Below are positions 1 through 10,254 of a DNA stretch of 64,000 bases, in pieces. The stretch is taken from assembly GCF_000576555.1 (NCBI RefSeq), contig NZ_CP007145.1, positions 3,432,501 to 3,496,500 on the forward strand, read 5' to 3'. Origin of the DNA: Hymenobacter swuensis DY53 (GTDB lineage Bacteria; Bacteroidota; Bacteroidia; Cytophagales; Hymenobacteraceae). The position numbers and the translations under genes are program-made. The notes beneath the pieces are model-generated. The model did no database searches. It worked only from the letters and a program-made list of their open reading frames with translations, and had not been told where the DNA came from. Every line of letters starts with the position of its first letter. Position 1 is the stretch's first letter.

Positions 1-283
1 GTAACCAACCCGGTTTGGGCTCCTCCCCGTTCGCTCGCCACTACTGGGGGAATCATATGTTATTTTCTTTTCCTCCGGGTACTTAGATGTTTCAGTTCCC
101 CGGGTTTGCCTCTGTCCTCTAAAAGAGCACAGATCCTTGGTCTTCAACCAAGGGGGTTGCCCCATTCGGATATCTACGGATCACCTGGTATGTGCCCATC
201 CCCGTAGCTTTTCGCAGCTTATCACGTCCTTCATCGCCTCTGAGAGCCTAGGCATCCCCCGTGTGCCCTTGTCTACTTCTCGT
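1..283 (-). rRNA. 23S ribosomal RNA, 5' part
   Basis: Read on the minus strand this is the start of 23S rRNA. The conserved 5' block (GGATGCCTAGGCTCTCAGAG, then GCGATGAAGGACGTG) is at about 222-257. The gene runs off the left edge, so only about 280 nt of roughly 2.9 kb is present. The 5' end is placed by analogy with E. coli and is good to about 10 nt. Short open frames inside it are not genes. Confidence 0.95.
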
Positions 284-2027
<1,744 letters not shown>

Positions 2028-2205
2028 AAGAAATTCTCTTCACCAGTTCGAAAACTGGCTGATGTCAAGTGCTGATCCGACCCGGTATATTTGACGAGCT
2101 GTTTGTGGGCTCATCCCATGATTCGCTTGAAAACCTGTAATCTCAACTTCTTCCCTGATTGCTCAGAAGCGAAGTTGCTTACCGTTTTTGTCTTTTCCAG
2201 TCATT

Positions 2206-2220
2206 CAAAGAACGTGTGCA
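2206..2220 (-). promoter_or_regulatory. boxA-like element in the 16S leader
   Basis: Minus-strand sequence TGCACACGTTCTTTG, about 180 nt upstream of the mature 16S 5' end. It matches the spacer copy at 383-397 at 14 of 15 positions. A pair of copies, one ahead of each large rRNA, is the expected arrangement for rRNA antitermination. Confidence 0.6.
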
Positions 2221-2302
2221 GCGCCCCGTTGGACCCTACCGTGTGCCGCTCGTAAGCGGCGAAGTATTCGTGTTGTAAGCCCCTTCCGATCGAAGCGGGT
2301 TG

Positions 2303-2332
2303 CAAAGGTAAGCAGCTTTTTTCATCCTGCAA
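2303..2332 (-). promoter_or_regulatory. rRNA promoter, proximal copy
   Basis: The minus strand shows a Bacteroidota -7 box TACCTTTG (2303-2310) and a TTG -33 element at 2330-2332, 19 nt apart. The -7 box lies in a 19-bp block (2292-2310) that recurs with one change at 2403-2421, so this is one of at least two tandem rRNA promoters. The -7 box is about 275 nt upstream of mature 16S. Confidence 0.65.
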
Positions 2333-2413
2333 GCCTTTTCCGAAAAACTTTTTTCGAGGCGTGATTCGAAAGTGATTCGTTTTTCAGCAGCAGCTTCCGG
2401 TTGAAGCGGGGTG

Positions 2414-2445
2414 CAAAGGTAGCACTTTCTCGCTGCCATTTGCAA
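2414..2445 (-). promoter_or_regulatory. rRNA promoter, distal copy
   Basis: Second minus-strand -7 box TACCTTTG at 2414-2421 with TTG at 2443-2445, spacing 21. A weaker third candidate reads CACTTTTG at 2588-2595 with TTG at 2616-2618. The rest of 2446-2740 holds no gene I can support. Confidence 0.6.
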
Positions 2446-2740
2446 TCCCGCAGGCGAACTTTTTTTCAACTCGCTTTTTCGAAGGAAGGCTGCGAGCTGT
2501 AGAAAAGAGCCGGGAGGCAAAGAAGAACTTGCGCGCTGGTGGCCCGAAGATTGGCAGCGGCCCGCTCCGCGTCTCGGATTGGGAGTGCAAAAGTGGGGTA
2601 TTACGGCAGAACTTCCAAACCCGAGCGCGAAAAACCCGTCTAAGGTCCGTCAAGAATTCTGCTGTCCGCTGTGACACAACTGCTTAGATCGGATAAAAAG
2701 TTCGTGAACTCGTTAAAAAAGCTAAGCTTTTCGTTTGAAT

Positions 2741-2788
2741 AGAACAAGAAACCCCACCTACGGAGTTGTAGGTGGGGTTTCTTGTTCT
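2741..2788 (-). terminator. terminator downstream of purA
   Basis: Perfect 21-bp inverted repeat (2741-2761 and 2768-2788) with a 6-nt loop. It lies 22 nt after the purA stop and upstream of the rRNA promoters, so it probably insulates the rRNA operon from purA readthrough. Confidence 0.85.
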
Positions 2789-2810
2789 AGTTAGCTGTTT
2801 GAAAATATGG

Positions 2811-4082
2811 TTAGCTCATATGCAACGTGCTCACCCGATCAGGACCGACGCTTACGATACTTACGGGCACTTCCAGATGCTGCTCCAGAAACTGTACGTA
2901 GTCTTTCAGTTGCTGGGGCAGGGCCTGCGGATCGGTGATAGATTGCAGGTCGGTGCGCCAACCGGGCAGACTCTTATATATAGGAGTCAATTTCTCCAGG
3001 TCGCCGTGGTCAGGCAGATGGTCGGTTTGCTCGCCGTTTGGGAGCTGGTAGTGGGTGCAGACCTGGATTTCATCAAACTCATCCAGCACATCGGCTTTCA
3101 TGAGGTGAATCTCGGTTACTCCGTTCAACATAATGCTGTAGCGCAGCGCGGGCAAATCAATCCAGCCGCAGCGACGGGGGCGGCCAGTGGTGGAGCCAAA
3201 CTCGCGGCCGGCCTGGCGGATCTGCTCCCCCACTGCATCGTGCAGTTCAGTGGGAAACGGGCCACTGCCCACCCGCGTGCAATAGGCTTTACTGATGCCG
3301 TACACCTTATCGATATGGCGAGGCGCAATGCCGAGGCCTGTGCAGGCTCCGGCTACGATGGTGCTGGAAGAGGTAACGTAGGGATACGTACCGAAATCAA
3401 TATCCAGCATAGAGCCCTGGGCACCTTCAGCCAGTACGTTTTTGCCTTGGCGCAGCAGATCATTCAGCAGATACTCAGTATCCGTGAGCTTGAGGGTGCG
3501 CAGGAACTCAACGGCGGAAAAGAAATCGGCCTCGAATTCTTCAATTTCGAGGCCGCGGCCGTGGAATTCAGCGAGGGTGGTATGGCGGGAAACAGCTTGC
3601 TGGTACCGCTCCTGAAAATCGGGCAGTAGAATGTCGCCGACGCGCAGGCCGGTACGGCCGATTTTATCCTGATACGTTGGGCCAATACCTTTCAGAGTAG
3701 AGCCAATCTTGCTGCCACCGCGCGCTTCCTCATTGATTCGGTCGAGGGCGCGATGCGAAGGCAGGATAAGTTGGGCCTTGCGGGAGATATAGAGATTCTT
3801 CTCCCAGTTAACACCCCGATCCGTGAGTTTCTGCAACTCCTGGCGGAATACCACGGGGTCGAGGACCACGCCATTACCCACCACATTGATGATATGCGGG
3901 TGGAAAATACCGGAGGGCACTTGGTGCAGTACGTGCTTGGTACCACCAAAGGTGAGAGTGTGACCGGCATTGGGTCCGCCCTGGAAGCGGGCTACTACAT
4001 CGTAGGTGGGGGCCAGCACATCGACAATCTTACCTTTGCCTTCATCCCCCCACTGTAATCCTACTAGTACGTCAACAGGCAT
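2811..4082 (-). CDS. purA: adenylosuccinate synthetase
   Basis: GTP-dependent enzyme joining IMP and aspartate to adenylosuccinate, the first committed step to AMP, in the cytoplasm. The 423 aa length is normal. The N-terminal GDEGKGK loop is at residues 12-18, with catalytic Asp13 and His41 (in GPNAGHT), numbered as in E. coli. Downstream blocks typical of the family (GSTTGRPRRCGW) are clear. The ATG overlaps the stop of the STAS gene by one base (TAATG), so translation is probably coupled in a fur-STAS-purA unit. A strong hairpin follows the stop. Confidence 0.97.
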   Translation of the reverse strand: MPVDVLVGLQWGDEGKGKIVDVLAPTYDVVARFQGGPNAGHTLTFGGTKHVLHQVPSGIFHPHIINVVGNGVVLDPVVFRQELQKLTDRGVNWEKNLYISRKAQLILPSHRALDRINEEARGGSKIGSTLKGIGPTYQDKIGRTGLRVGDILLPDFQERYQQAVSRHTTLAEFHGRGLEIEEFEADFFSAVEFLRTLKLTDTEYLLNDLLRQGKNVLAEGAQGSMLDIDFGTYPYVTSSSTIVAGACTGLGIAPRHIDKVYGISKAYCTRVGSGPFPTELHDAVGEQIRQAGREFGSTTGRPRRCGWIDLPALRYSIMLNGVTEIHLMKADVLDEFDEIQVCTHYQLPNGEQTDHLPDHGDLEKLTPIYKSLPGWRTDLQSITDPQALPQQLKDYVQFLEQHLEVPVSIVSVGPDRVSTLHMS

Positions 4083-4429
4083 TAGTTCGCGGCTTTCAGT
4101 TGTTGAGCGGCCGACTGTTCATCGTCCGCAATGGAAAAAATAGCGTTCAGTTTGGTTAGCGCCAGCATTTTACGCGGATGGTCGGCCGGGTTAATCAGCA
4201 CTAGTTCGCCGCCGCGGCTGCGGAATTTGGTCAGCAACGACACCAGTACGCCGATGCCGGTGCTGTTGATGTAGCGGATACCTGACAAATCAACGGCGCA
4301 GTGGCGCAGTTCTTCGCCTAGGTGCTGGTCGACGCTTTGCAGGAGCTGCTGGGTATCGGGGCTGCCGATCAGGTCGCCGGAGAGGCGCACGAAGAGGATA
4401 CCGTCCTGGACGGCAGAATCAGTTTTCAT
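4082..4429 (-). CDS. STAS-domain anti-sigma factor antagonist
   Basis: 115 aa single STAS domain of the SpoIIAA/RsbV type. Such proteins bind an anti-sigma kinase and are switched by phosphorylation of a conserved Ser. Here that residue would be Ser56 in the INSTGIG motif after DLSGIRY. No anti-sigma kinase or sigma factor gene is next to it, so its partner must be elsewhere. The start codon overlaps the fur stop (ATGA) and the stop overlaps the purA start, so the three genes are tightly coupled. The target is unknown. Confidence 0.88.
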   Translation of the reverse strand: MKTDSAVQDGILFVRLSGDLIGSPDTQQLLQSVDQHLGEELRHCAVDLSGIRYINSTGIGVLVSLLTKFRSRGGELVLINPADHPRKMLALTKLNAIFSIADDEQSAAQQLKAAN

Positions 4430-4917
4430 TCGGCTAGAGAGCGGGCGGCGGCTTTAGCACGACAGTCGCCGCACACGCCGTAAAGGTTCAAAGAGTGATG
4501 CAAGATATGGAAGTTGAGTAACTCCCCGACCATCGTCTGGATGCCGTGAATCCGCGGGTCGCAGAATTCCACCACTTTGTGGCATTCCGTGCAGATGACG
4601 TGGTCGTGCTGGCGGTAGCCGTAGCTTTTCTCGTACTGCGCCAAGTTGCGGCCGAACTGGTGCTTGCTCACCAAGCCGTGCTCTACCAACAGGTCGAGGG
4701 TATTGTACACGGTGGCCCGGCTCACCTGCAGGCCCTGTTCCTTCATGCCGGCGTACAGTTCCTCCACATCGAAATGGCCGGTGCGGGAGTAAATTTCCTC
4801 CAGAATGGCATACCGCTCGGACGTCTTACGCAGGCCTTTATTTTCGAGGTAAGCGGTGAAGATCTTCTTCACCTCCTCGTACTTTTCTTTATCTAGATGC
4901 TTCTCAGGAAGGGGCAT
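4426..4917 (-). CDS. Fur-family transcriptional regulator
   Basis: 163 aa metal-dependent repressor of the Fur/PerR/Zur family. The N-terminal winged helix contains the recognition-helix block VSRATVYNTLDLL. The C-terminal dimerisation domain has two CxxC pairs (CTEC and CGDC) for structural zinc and a His-rich metal site (HDHV, HILHHSL). Sequence alone does not separate Fur from PerR or Zur. A perfect 14-bp palindrome lies 9 bp upstream of the ATG and may be its own operator. It is the first gene of a unit with the STAS gene and purA. Confidence 0.9.
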   Translation of the reverse strand: MPLPEKHLDKEKYEEVKKIFTAYLENKGLRKTSERYAILEEIYSRTGHFDVEELYAGMKEQGLQVSRATVYNTLDLLVEHGLVSKHQFGRNLAQYEKSYGYRQHDHVICTECHKVVEFCDPRIHGIQTMVGELLNFHILHHSLNLYGVCGDCRAKAAARSLAE

Positions 4918-4926
4918 TGGATGAGG

Positions 4927-4940
4927 CCTTATATATAAGG
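4927..4940. promoter_or_regulatory. palindromic operator candidate upstream of the Fur-family gene
   Basis: Perfect 14-bp palindrome CCTTATATATAAGG ending 9 bp before the ATG. It is AT-rich and dyad symmetric like Fur-family sites, but is not the classical Fur box. Autoregulation is an inference. Confidence 0.4.
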
Positions 4941-5060
4941 AGTAAAAACTGAAAAAGTCGGCAGAAGTTACTGGCTGAAGTTACCGCTGAAGAGGAGTAG
5001 CCGGGGAACTTCTTATGCTGTTTTGTACTGCACCTTTTCAGGAAGACTTTTTAGAGCTAC

Positions 5061-7268
5061 TCAGGAGTCGAACCGCTCCACTAGCAGCACGCCGTTCACC
5101 TTCAACAGCCGCTGAATGAGCTTATCGAGGTGTGCGGTGTCGTTGACGAAGACCATGATCTGACCTTCGAACATACCGTCGTTGGAGTCGATGGTAATGG
5201 AGCGCATGTTAACCTTTAGGCTGGTGCTAATGATGCGGGTCACATCGTTCACCAGTCCTACCCTATCGGAACCTTTGATGCGGATACCAGCCAGGAAGGC
5301 CAGTTCCAACTGCTCCGTCCATTTGGCACGCACAATCCGGTTGCCGTAGTTCGACATCATCTGCACGGCTTTCGGGCAGGACGTGCGGTGAATCTCGATG
5401 CCGTGGCCGGTTTCGAAACCGAACACGTCGTCGCCGGGAATGGGGTTGCAGCAGGGCGCAATGGTGTAGTCGAACTTATCGGTCCGCTCCCCAATCACCA
5501 GCATATTGGCATTCACCCCGCGTATTTTCTGCACCTCGTGGTCGAAGGCTTTCGGCTCCAGGCGGGAAGGCAGGCGCGGCGCTTCCATGTTCGGGTCGAA
5601 CAGGTCCTTGAGGATTTCGCGACCGTCGATCTGCCCAATGGCGATGCGGTAGAAAAAATCGGGGGCGTTGCTGGTGTTGAAGTGTGCCAGCAAACGGTTG
5701 AGATTATCAGGCGTGTATTCTACGCCCAGAAGCTCCAACCGCTTTTCTACCAAGTAGCGGCCATCCTCGGACTTATTGCGCTTGTCGTCGCGCAGCCAGT
5801 CCTTGATGCGGGTGCGGGCCTTGGAGGTGGTTACGTATTGCAGCCATTCTTCCGTGGGCTTTTGCTTCTGCGAGGTCAGGATTTCTACCTGGTCGCCGTT
5901 GCGCAACTGGTAGCTCAGGGGCTGCAGCTTCTGGTTGACTTTGGCCCCGAGGCACTGCAGGCCGATATGAGTGTGGATTTCAAAGGCAAAGTCGAGGGCC
6001 GTGGCCTTGTCGGGCAGAATCACCAGCTTGCCTTTGGGCGTAAAGGCGTACACCTCCTTCACGAACAGATTCTGGCGGAACTCGTCCATAAACTCCAACG
6101 CGCTGGAGTTATTAGATTCGAGCATTTCGCGCACTTTGTTAATCCAGGCTTCCAGCGTTGATTCCGACTGGGCAGTGGCAGCGTCCTTGTACTTCCAGTG
6201 GGCGGCGTAGCCCTTCTCGGCAATATCGTCCATGCGGCGGCTGCGGATCTGCACTTCCACCCACTGGCCGGTGCGCGACATGACGGTGGTGTGCAGGCTC
6301 TCATAGCCATTGGCTTTGGGCGTGCTCACCCAGTCGCGCAGGCGGTCGGGGTTGGGCTGGTAGAAGTCGGTGACTACGCTGTACACCTGCCAGCAGGCCG
6401 CTTTTTCCTGCTCCGGCGGCACATCCAGAATAATGCGGATGGCAAACAGGTCATACACCTCATCGAAGGTAATGTTCTGCTTGCGCATCTTCCGCAGAAT
6501 AGAATAGATACTCTTGGGCCGCCCCTTCACCTCGTAGTGAAAGCCTTGGGCCTTCAACTCCTCATCTATGGGCTGCACAAACTCCTTGATAAAGCGGTTG
6601 CGCGAGGCCCGGCTCTGCCGCACCCGGTTCACCAGTTCGGCGTAGATTTCGGTGTCCGTGTACTTCAGGTACAGATCCTCCAGTTCGGTTTTGATGCTGT
6701 ACAGACCCAGTCGGTGGGCCAGCGGCGCGTAGAGGTAAATGGTTTCGGACGCAATTTTAAGCTGCTTGTGGCGCGGCATTGAGTCCAGGGTCCGCATGTT
6801 GTGCAGGCGGTCGGCGAGCTTGATGAGAATCACGCGCACGTCGTCGCTGAGCGTGAGCAGCATTTTGCGGAAGTTCTCGGCCTGCTCGGAAGTGCCATAG
6901 TCGAACACGCCCGAGATTTTGGTGAGCCCGTCCACGATGCGCGCCACCTTGGGACCGAACTCGCGCTCCACGTCGGCCACCTCCCAGGGCGTATCCTCCA
7001 CCACATCATGCAGCAGGGCCGCCACAATGCTGGTAGTACCCAGCCCGATTTCCTCCACCACAATCTGGGCCACGGCCAGCGGGTGCAGAATGTAGGGCTC
7101 CCCCGATTTGCGGCGCATTTCCTTGTGCGCTTCCAGCGAGGTATTGAAGGCCTTTTTGATGAGCTTGGCATCTTCGCCTTTCAGGTACGGCTTGGCCGTG
7201 CGAAGCAAGCGGCGGTAGTGACGTAGAATTTCCTGACGCTCTACCTCAGGATCGATGACAGTAGACAT
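5061..7268 (-). CDS. bifunctional (p)ppGpp synthetase/hydrolase, RelA/SpoT (Rel) family
   Basis: 735 aa from the ATG at 7268, with the family-typical order of domains. The HD hydrolase domain is N-terminal (HD at 87-88 and HDVVEDTP at 87-94, intact, so hydrolysis should be active). The RelA synthetase domain follows (ANGYESLHTTV block), then TGS (VYAFTPKGKLV), a Cys-containing region (APCCNPIPGDD) and a C-terminal ACT domain. It makes and breaks the starvation alarmone. The frame stays open 21 codons further upstream to 7331, but the conserved part fits the 7268 start. It is separated from fur by 143 bp and may have its own promoter. Confidence 0.95.
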   Translation of the reverse strand: MSTVIDPEVERQEILRHYRRLLRTAKPYLKGEDAKLIKKAFNTSLEAHKEMRRKSGEPYILHPLAVAQIVVEEIGLGTTSIVAALLHDVVEDTPWEVADVEREFGPKVARIVDGLTKISGVFDYGTSEQAENFRKMLLTLSDDVRVILIKLADRLHNMRTLDSMPRHKQLKIASETIYLYAPLAHRLGLYSIKTELEDLYLKYTDTEIYAELVNRVRQSRASRNRFIKEFVQPIDEELKAQGFHYEVKGRPKSIYSILRKMRKQNITFDEVYDLFAIRIILDVPPEQEKAACWQVYSVVTDFYQPNPDRLRDWVSTPKANGYESLHTTVMSRTGQWVEVQIRSRRMDDIAEKGYAAHWKYKDAATAQSESTLEAWINKVREMLESNNSSALEFMDEFRQNLFVKEVYAFTPKGKLVILPDKATALDFAFEIHTHIGLQCLGAKVNQKLQPLSYQLRNGDQVEILTSQKQKPTEEWLQYVTTSKARTRIKDWLRDDKRNKSEDGRYLVEKRLELLGVEYTPDNLNRLLAHFNTSNAPDFFYRIAIGQIDGREILKDLFDPNMEAPRLPSRLEPKAFDHEVQKIRGVNANMLVIGERTDKFDYTIAPCCNPIPGDDVFGFETGHGIEIHRTSCPKAVQMMSNYGNRIVRAKWTEQLELAFLAGIRIKGSDRVGLVNDVTRIISTSLKVNMRSITIDSNDGMFEGQIMVFVNDTAHLDKLIQRLLKVNGVLLVERFDS

Positions 7269-7530
7269 GGTACGCGGTGAGTGCCGGCTGGCACCGGAAT
7301 AGAGATGGCTAAGGTACGGCTTACGGCGCAAGCTTGAACAGGCCCCGGGCGCCTTTCGGCCGCGAAGTCCGCTTTACCATATACAACAACGAGCTGGCAG
7401 GGTTGGTGCAGGATAGCTATTGTGTCACGAAAAACCCATCCTGCATCAGCCAAAGCCACTATTCTACGCTTAAAATCCGGCTTCGCCCCGATAAATTGGT
7501 AACAAACCTTGGGCTTAGTTGGATAACGCG

Positions 7531-7561
7531 TTTGTTTTTCCGATTCGCTTCCGTAGTTTTG
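7531..7561 (+). promoter_or_regulatory. promoter of tRNA-Leu
   Basis: TTTG at 7531-7534 and TAGTTTTG at 7554-7561, with 19 nt between TTG and the -7 box, match the Bacteroidota housekeeping promoter. The tRNA begins 27 nt after the -7 box. Confidence 0.75.
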
Positions 7562-7588
7562 CGCCCCCGAGGCAGTTGGCTTCGTGAC

Positions 7589-7670
7589 GCGGATGTGGCG
7601 AAATTGGTAGACGTGCCAGACTTAGGATCTGGTGCCGCAAGGCGTGTGGGTTCGAGTCCCTCCATCCGCA
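7589..7670 (+). tRNA. tRNA-Leu (anticodon UAG)
   Basis: 82-nt class II tRNA. The acceptor arms GCGGATG and CATCCGC pair, and the discriminator is A at 7670. The anticodon stem CCAGA/TCTGG encloses loop CTTAGGA with anticodon TAG at 7623-7625. The variable arm is long, as expected for Leu, and the T loop has GTTCGAGTCC. The 3' CCA is not encoded. It has its own promoter and a hairpin just downstream. Confidence 0.97.
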
Positions 7671-7703
7671 CTTTTTAGGTTTTTGACGATAAAAACCACT
7701 TTT

Positions 7704-7736
7704 AAACCCTCAACCCACCCGTTGGGGGTTTCTTTT
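7704..7736 (+). terminator. terminator after tRNA-Leu
   Basis: Hairpin with arms 7704-7714 and 7721-7731 (10 of 11 paired) followed by a T-rich run. It lies 33 nt after the tRNA and ahead of the trigger factor gene. Confidence 0.65.
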
Positions 7737-7792
7737 TACCCGGGTTTTGGCCCGCTATTTACCCAACGTAGTACCCTTAACCGACCCCCGTT

Positions 7793-9121
7793 TTGGACAT
7801 TACCCTCGACAAAAAAGACGACCAGCTCCATGCCATCCTGACAGTGAACCTCACGGAGGCTGATTACGCCCCCACCGTGGAGAGCAAGCTGAAGGAGTAC
7901 AGCAAAAAAGCGCAGATCAAAGGGTTCCGCCCGGGCAAGGTACCGGTTGGGCTGGTGCGCAAAATGTACGGCAAAGGCATCCTGGTGGAAGAAATCAACG
8001 GCCTGCTCAGCAAGTCGGTGGATGAGTACATCAAGGAGAACAACCTGAAAATTCTGGGCGAGCCCCTGCCCGTACCGACCGATATCGACTTCGACAACCA
8101 GAAGGACTACTCCTTCCAGTTTGAGCTGGGCCTGCTGCCCGAGTTCGATCTGCCCGCCGATCAGGCCGTGAGCGTTGATCGTCATAAAGTAGAACTCGAC
8201 GAGAACACCCTGAAAGAAACTTACGAGCAGCTGGAGCGTCAGTTTGGCGAAACGTCGGAGCCCGAGGTTTCAGAAGCCAATGACTTCATCTACGGCAAGC
8301 TGAAGAAAGTCGGTGAGGAAGGCGAAGGCCGCGTCGTGTTGCTGCCCACCAACAAGCTGAAGGCCGATGCGGACAAGTTTGTAGGCGTGAAAAGCGGCGA
8401 CGAAGTAGCCTTCGACCTGAAGAACGCTTTCGGCGGCGATGTAGCAGCTATCCGGGGCTTCTCGGGCCTGAGCAAGGAAGAAGCGGAAGGCGTAGAGGGC
8501 GAGTATACCCTGGCCGTGGAGAAAATCCAGCGTTCGGCTCCGGCTGAATTCAACCAGGAGCTGTTCGATAAAGTATTCGGCAAAGACATCGTAACATCGA
8601 AGGAAGACTTCGACGAGAAAGTGCGCTCGACGGTACAGGAGAACTACGACCGGGAGTCGGACAATTTGGTGAACCGCCAGATCATCGACAAGATGCTGGA
8701 AAACACCACCATCGAGCTGCCAACGGAGTTCTTCAAAAAGTGGCTGGTACGTGCTAACCAGGGCAAACTGACCCAGGAGCAGGTAGAGGAGCACTTCGAG
8801 GATTACGCCAAGGAGCTGAAATGGTCGCTGATCCGCAACAAAGTGGTGGAAGCACAGGAGCTGAAGGTATCGAACGAGGAAATCGTGGACCGTACCGTAC
8901 AGAAAATCCTGGGCCAGTTCAATATGGAGATGACGCCCGAGCTGGAAGAATCGGTACGTGGCTTTGCTGACAACTTCCTGCGTCAGGAGAACGGCAAAAA
9001 CTACGTGGACGAGTATGAGGCCATTATGGCAGAGAAAGTGCTGGAAAACCTGCGCGGCAAAGTTGTTGTTAACGACAACCCGATTACGGCCGAGGACTTC
9101 CGCAATCAGAATGCCGGCTAA
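7793..9121 (+). CDS. tig: trigger factor chaperone
   Basis: 442 aa ribosome-associated chaperone for nascent chains. The N-terminal ribosome-binding domain includes the loop KGFRPGKVP (signature GFRxGxxP) near residues 43-51. The middle segment and the long helical C-terminal domain follow. The start is TTG at 7793, because no in-frame ATG fits the conserved MDITLDKKDD N-terminus. Downstream clpP and clpX are in the same order as in many bacteria, but each is preceded by a hairpin, so they may be separate transcripts. Confidence 0.95.
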   Translation: MDITLDKKDDQLHAILTVNLTEADYAPTVESKLKEYSKKAQIKGFRPGKVPVGLVRKMYGKGILVEEINGLLSKSVDEYIKENNLKILGEPLPVPTDIDFDNQKDYSFQFELGLLPEFDLPADQAVSVDRHKVELDENTLKETYEQLERQFGETSEPEVSEANDFIYGKLKKVGEEGEGRVVLLPTNKLKADADKFVGVKSGDEVAFDLKNAFGGDVAAIRGFSGLSKEEAEGVEGEYTLAVEKIQRSAPAEFNQELFDKVFGKDIVTSKEDFDEKVRSTVQENYDRESDNLVNRQIIDKMLENTTIELPTEFFKKWLVRANQGKLTQEQVEEHFEDYAKELKWSLIRNKVVEAQELKVSNEEIVDRTVQKILGQFNMEMTPELEESVRGFADNFLRQENGKNYVDEYEAIMAEKVLENLRGKVVVNDNPITAEDFRNQNAG

Positions 9122-9152
9122 CCGCTGACATTTTTCGGTTTTCGAACCAACG

Positions 9153-9186
9153 AAAAAGCCCTTACTTGCCGTAGGGGCTTTTTTGT
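9153..9186 (+). terminator. terminator between tig and clpP
   Basis: Stem AAAAAGCCC/GGGGCTTTTTT with an imperfect inner part and a T run, about 30 nt after the tig stop. Confidence 0.75.
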
Positions 9187-9296
9187 TTAGTGCCTAGCTG
9201 ATAGTATCCGGTGACTATATTCCTGTGTATCACCGAGCTATCTGCTAAGCACTACGCCCAAAGCACCAAGCACTAACCCAACTCCTTTTTTCTCCC

Positions 9297-10007
9297 ATGT
9301 TGAATAAACAAGAGTTCCGCAAGTTCGCCGTGAAAGGCCAGGGCCTGAGCGGCCTGGGCGTTGACCAATTCATCCAGCACGTAGAAGGCCAGACCCGCAA
9401 CGGCCTGATTATGCCCACCGGCATGACCCGTTCGGTAATTGAGGAGCGCCCGACGCGCTTTGCTGAAATTGACGTTTTCTCCCGCCTGATCATGGACCGC
9501 ATCGTGTTCCTGGGCACGGCCGTGGATGACTACGTAGCCAACATTCTGACGGCGCAGATGCTGTTTCTGGAGTCGGTGGATGCCAAGAAGGACATTCTGC
9601 TCTACATCAACTCGCCCGGTGGCTCGGTGTATGCCGGCCTGGGTATCTATGACACGATGCAGTACGTGAACCCCGACGTGGCTACCATCTGCACCGGCCT
9701 GGCCGCCTCGATGGGCGCCGTACTGCTGGCGGGTGGTGCCAAGGACAAACGTTCGGCCCTCCCCCACGCCCGCGTGATGATTCACCAGCCTTCGGGCGGC
9801 GCACAAGGCCAATCGACGGACATTGAAATTACGGCCCGCGAAATCCTGAAGCTGAAGAAGGAGTTGTATGACATTCTGGCTCAGCACACCGGCAAAAGCT
9901 ACCAGGAAATCTACGACAACTCGGAGCGTGACTACTGGATGCGCGCCGATGAAGCCAAGGAGTACGGCCTCATCGACGAGGTGCTGGAAAAGAAAAAGGC
10001 TGCGTAA
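9297..10007 (+). CDS. clpP: ATP-dependent Clp protease proteolytic subunit
   Basis: 236 aa serine peptidase that forms the tetradecameric barrel fed by ClpX or other Clp ATPases. The catalytic triad is Ser138 (GLAASMG), His163 (MIHQPSGG) and Asp212 (SERDYWM). The roughly 40-residue N-terminal stretch before MTRSVIEE is longer than in E. coli, as is common in Bacteroidota. Its partner clpX lies 247 bp downstream behind a strong hairpin, with its own -7 box. Confidence 0.97.
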   Translation: MLNKQEFRKFAVKGQGLSGLGVDQFIQHVEGQTRNGLIMPTGMTRSVIEERPTRFAEIDVFSRLIMDRIVFLGTAVDDYVANILTAQMLFLESVDAKKDILLYINSPGGSVYAGLGIYDTMQYVNPDVATICTGLAASMGAVLLAGGAKDKRSALPHARVMIHQPSGGAQGQSTDIEITAREILKLKKELYDILAQHTGKSYQEIYDNSERDYWMRADEAKEYGLIDEVLEKKKAA

Positions 10008-10100
10008 GCCAGCAGTTTTTTAGCAGTTCGAACGGAGTGAGGTTGCTGAGTCAGCTTCCTGGTTATAAGCTAGATTCCTTACTTCACTCGGAATGACACA

Positions 10101-10131
10101 CAAAAAAGCCCGCTTCGGCGGGCTTTTTTGT
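10101..10131 (+). terminator. terminator between clpP and clpX
   Basis: Perfect 13-bp stem (10101-10113 and 10118-10130) closed by a TTCG tetraloop, with six T at the 3' end of the stem. The opposite strand also offers a T run, so it could act both ways. Confidence 0.9.
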
Positions 10132-10190
10132 TATACTAGAAGCCTGATCGGGCGGCACTTTTTCGGCCGGCCGGGGCGTTAGCCTTTTCG

Positions 10191-10198
10191 TACCTTTG
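10191..10198 (+). promoter_or_regulatory. -7 promoter box of clpX
   Basis: TACCTTTG 56 nt upstream of the clpX ATG. I see no clear TTG at -33, so only the -7 box is supported. Confidence 0.5.
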
Positions 10199-10254
10199 CG
10201 GTGGGTGCGCCTAGCGTTTCCTATCCTCCCCTTTTTCAGCGAGTTCCTTTGGCA

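Noticed and set aside
2772..3629. Plus-strand frame of 285 codons antisense to purA.
   Set aside because: No domain, and it starts inside the purA terminator. purA is unambiguous.
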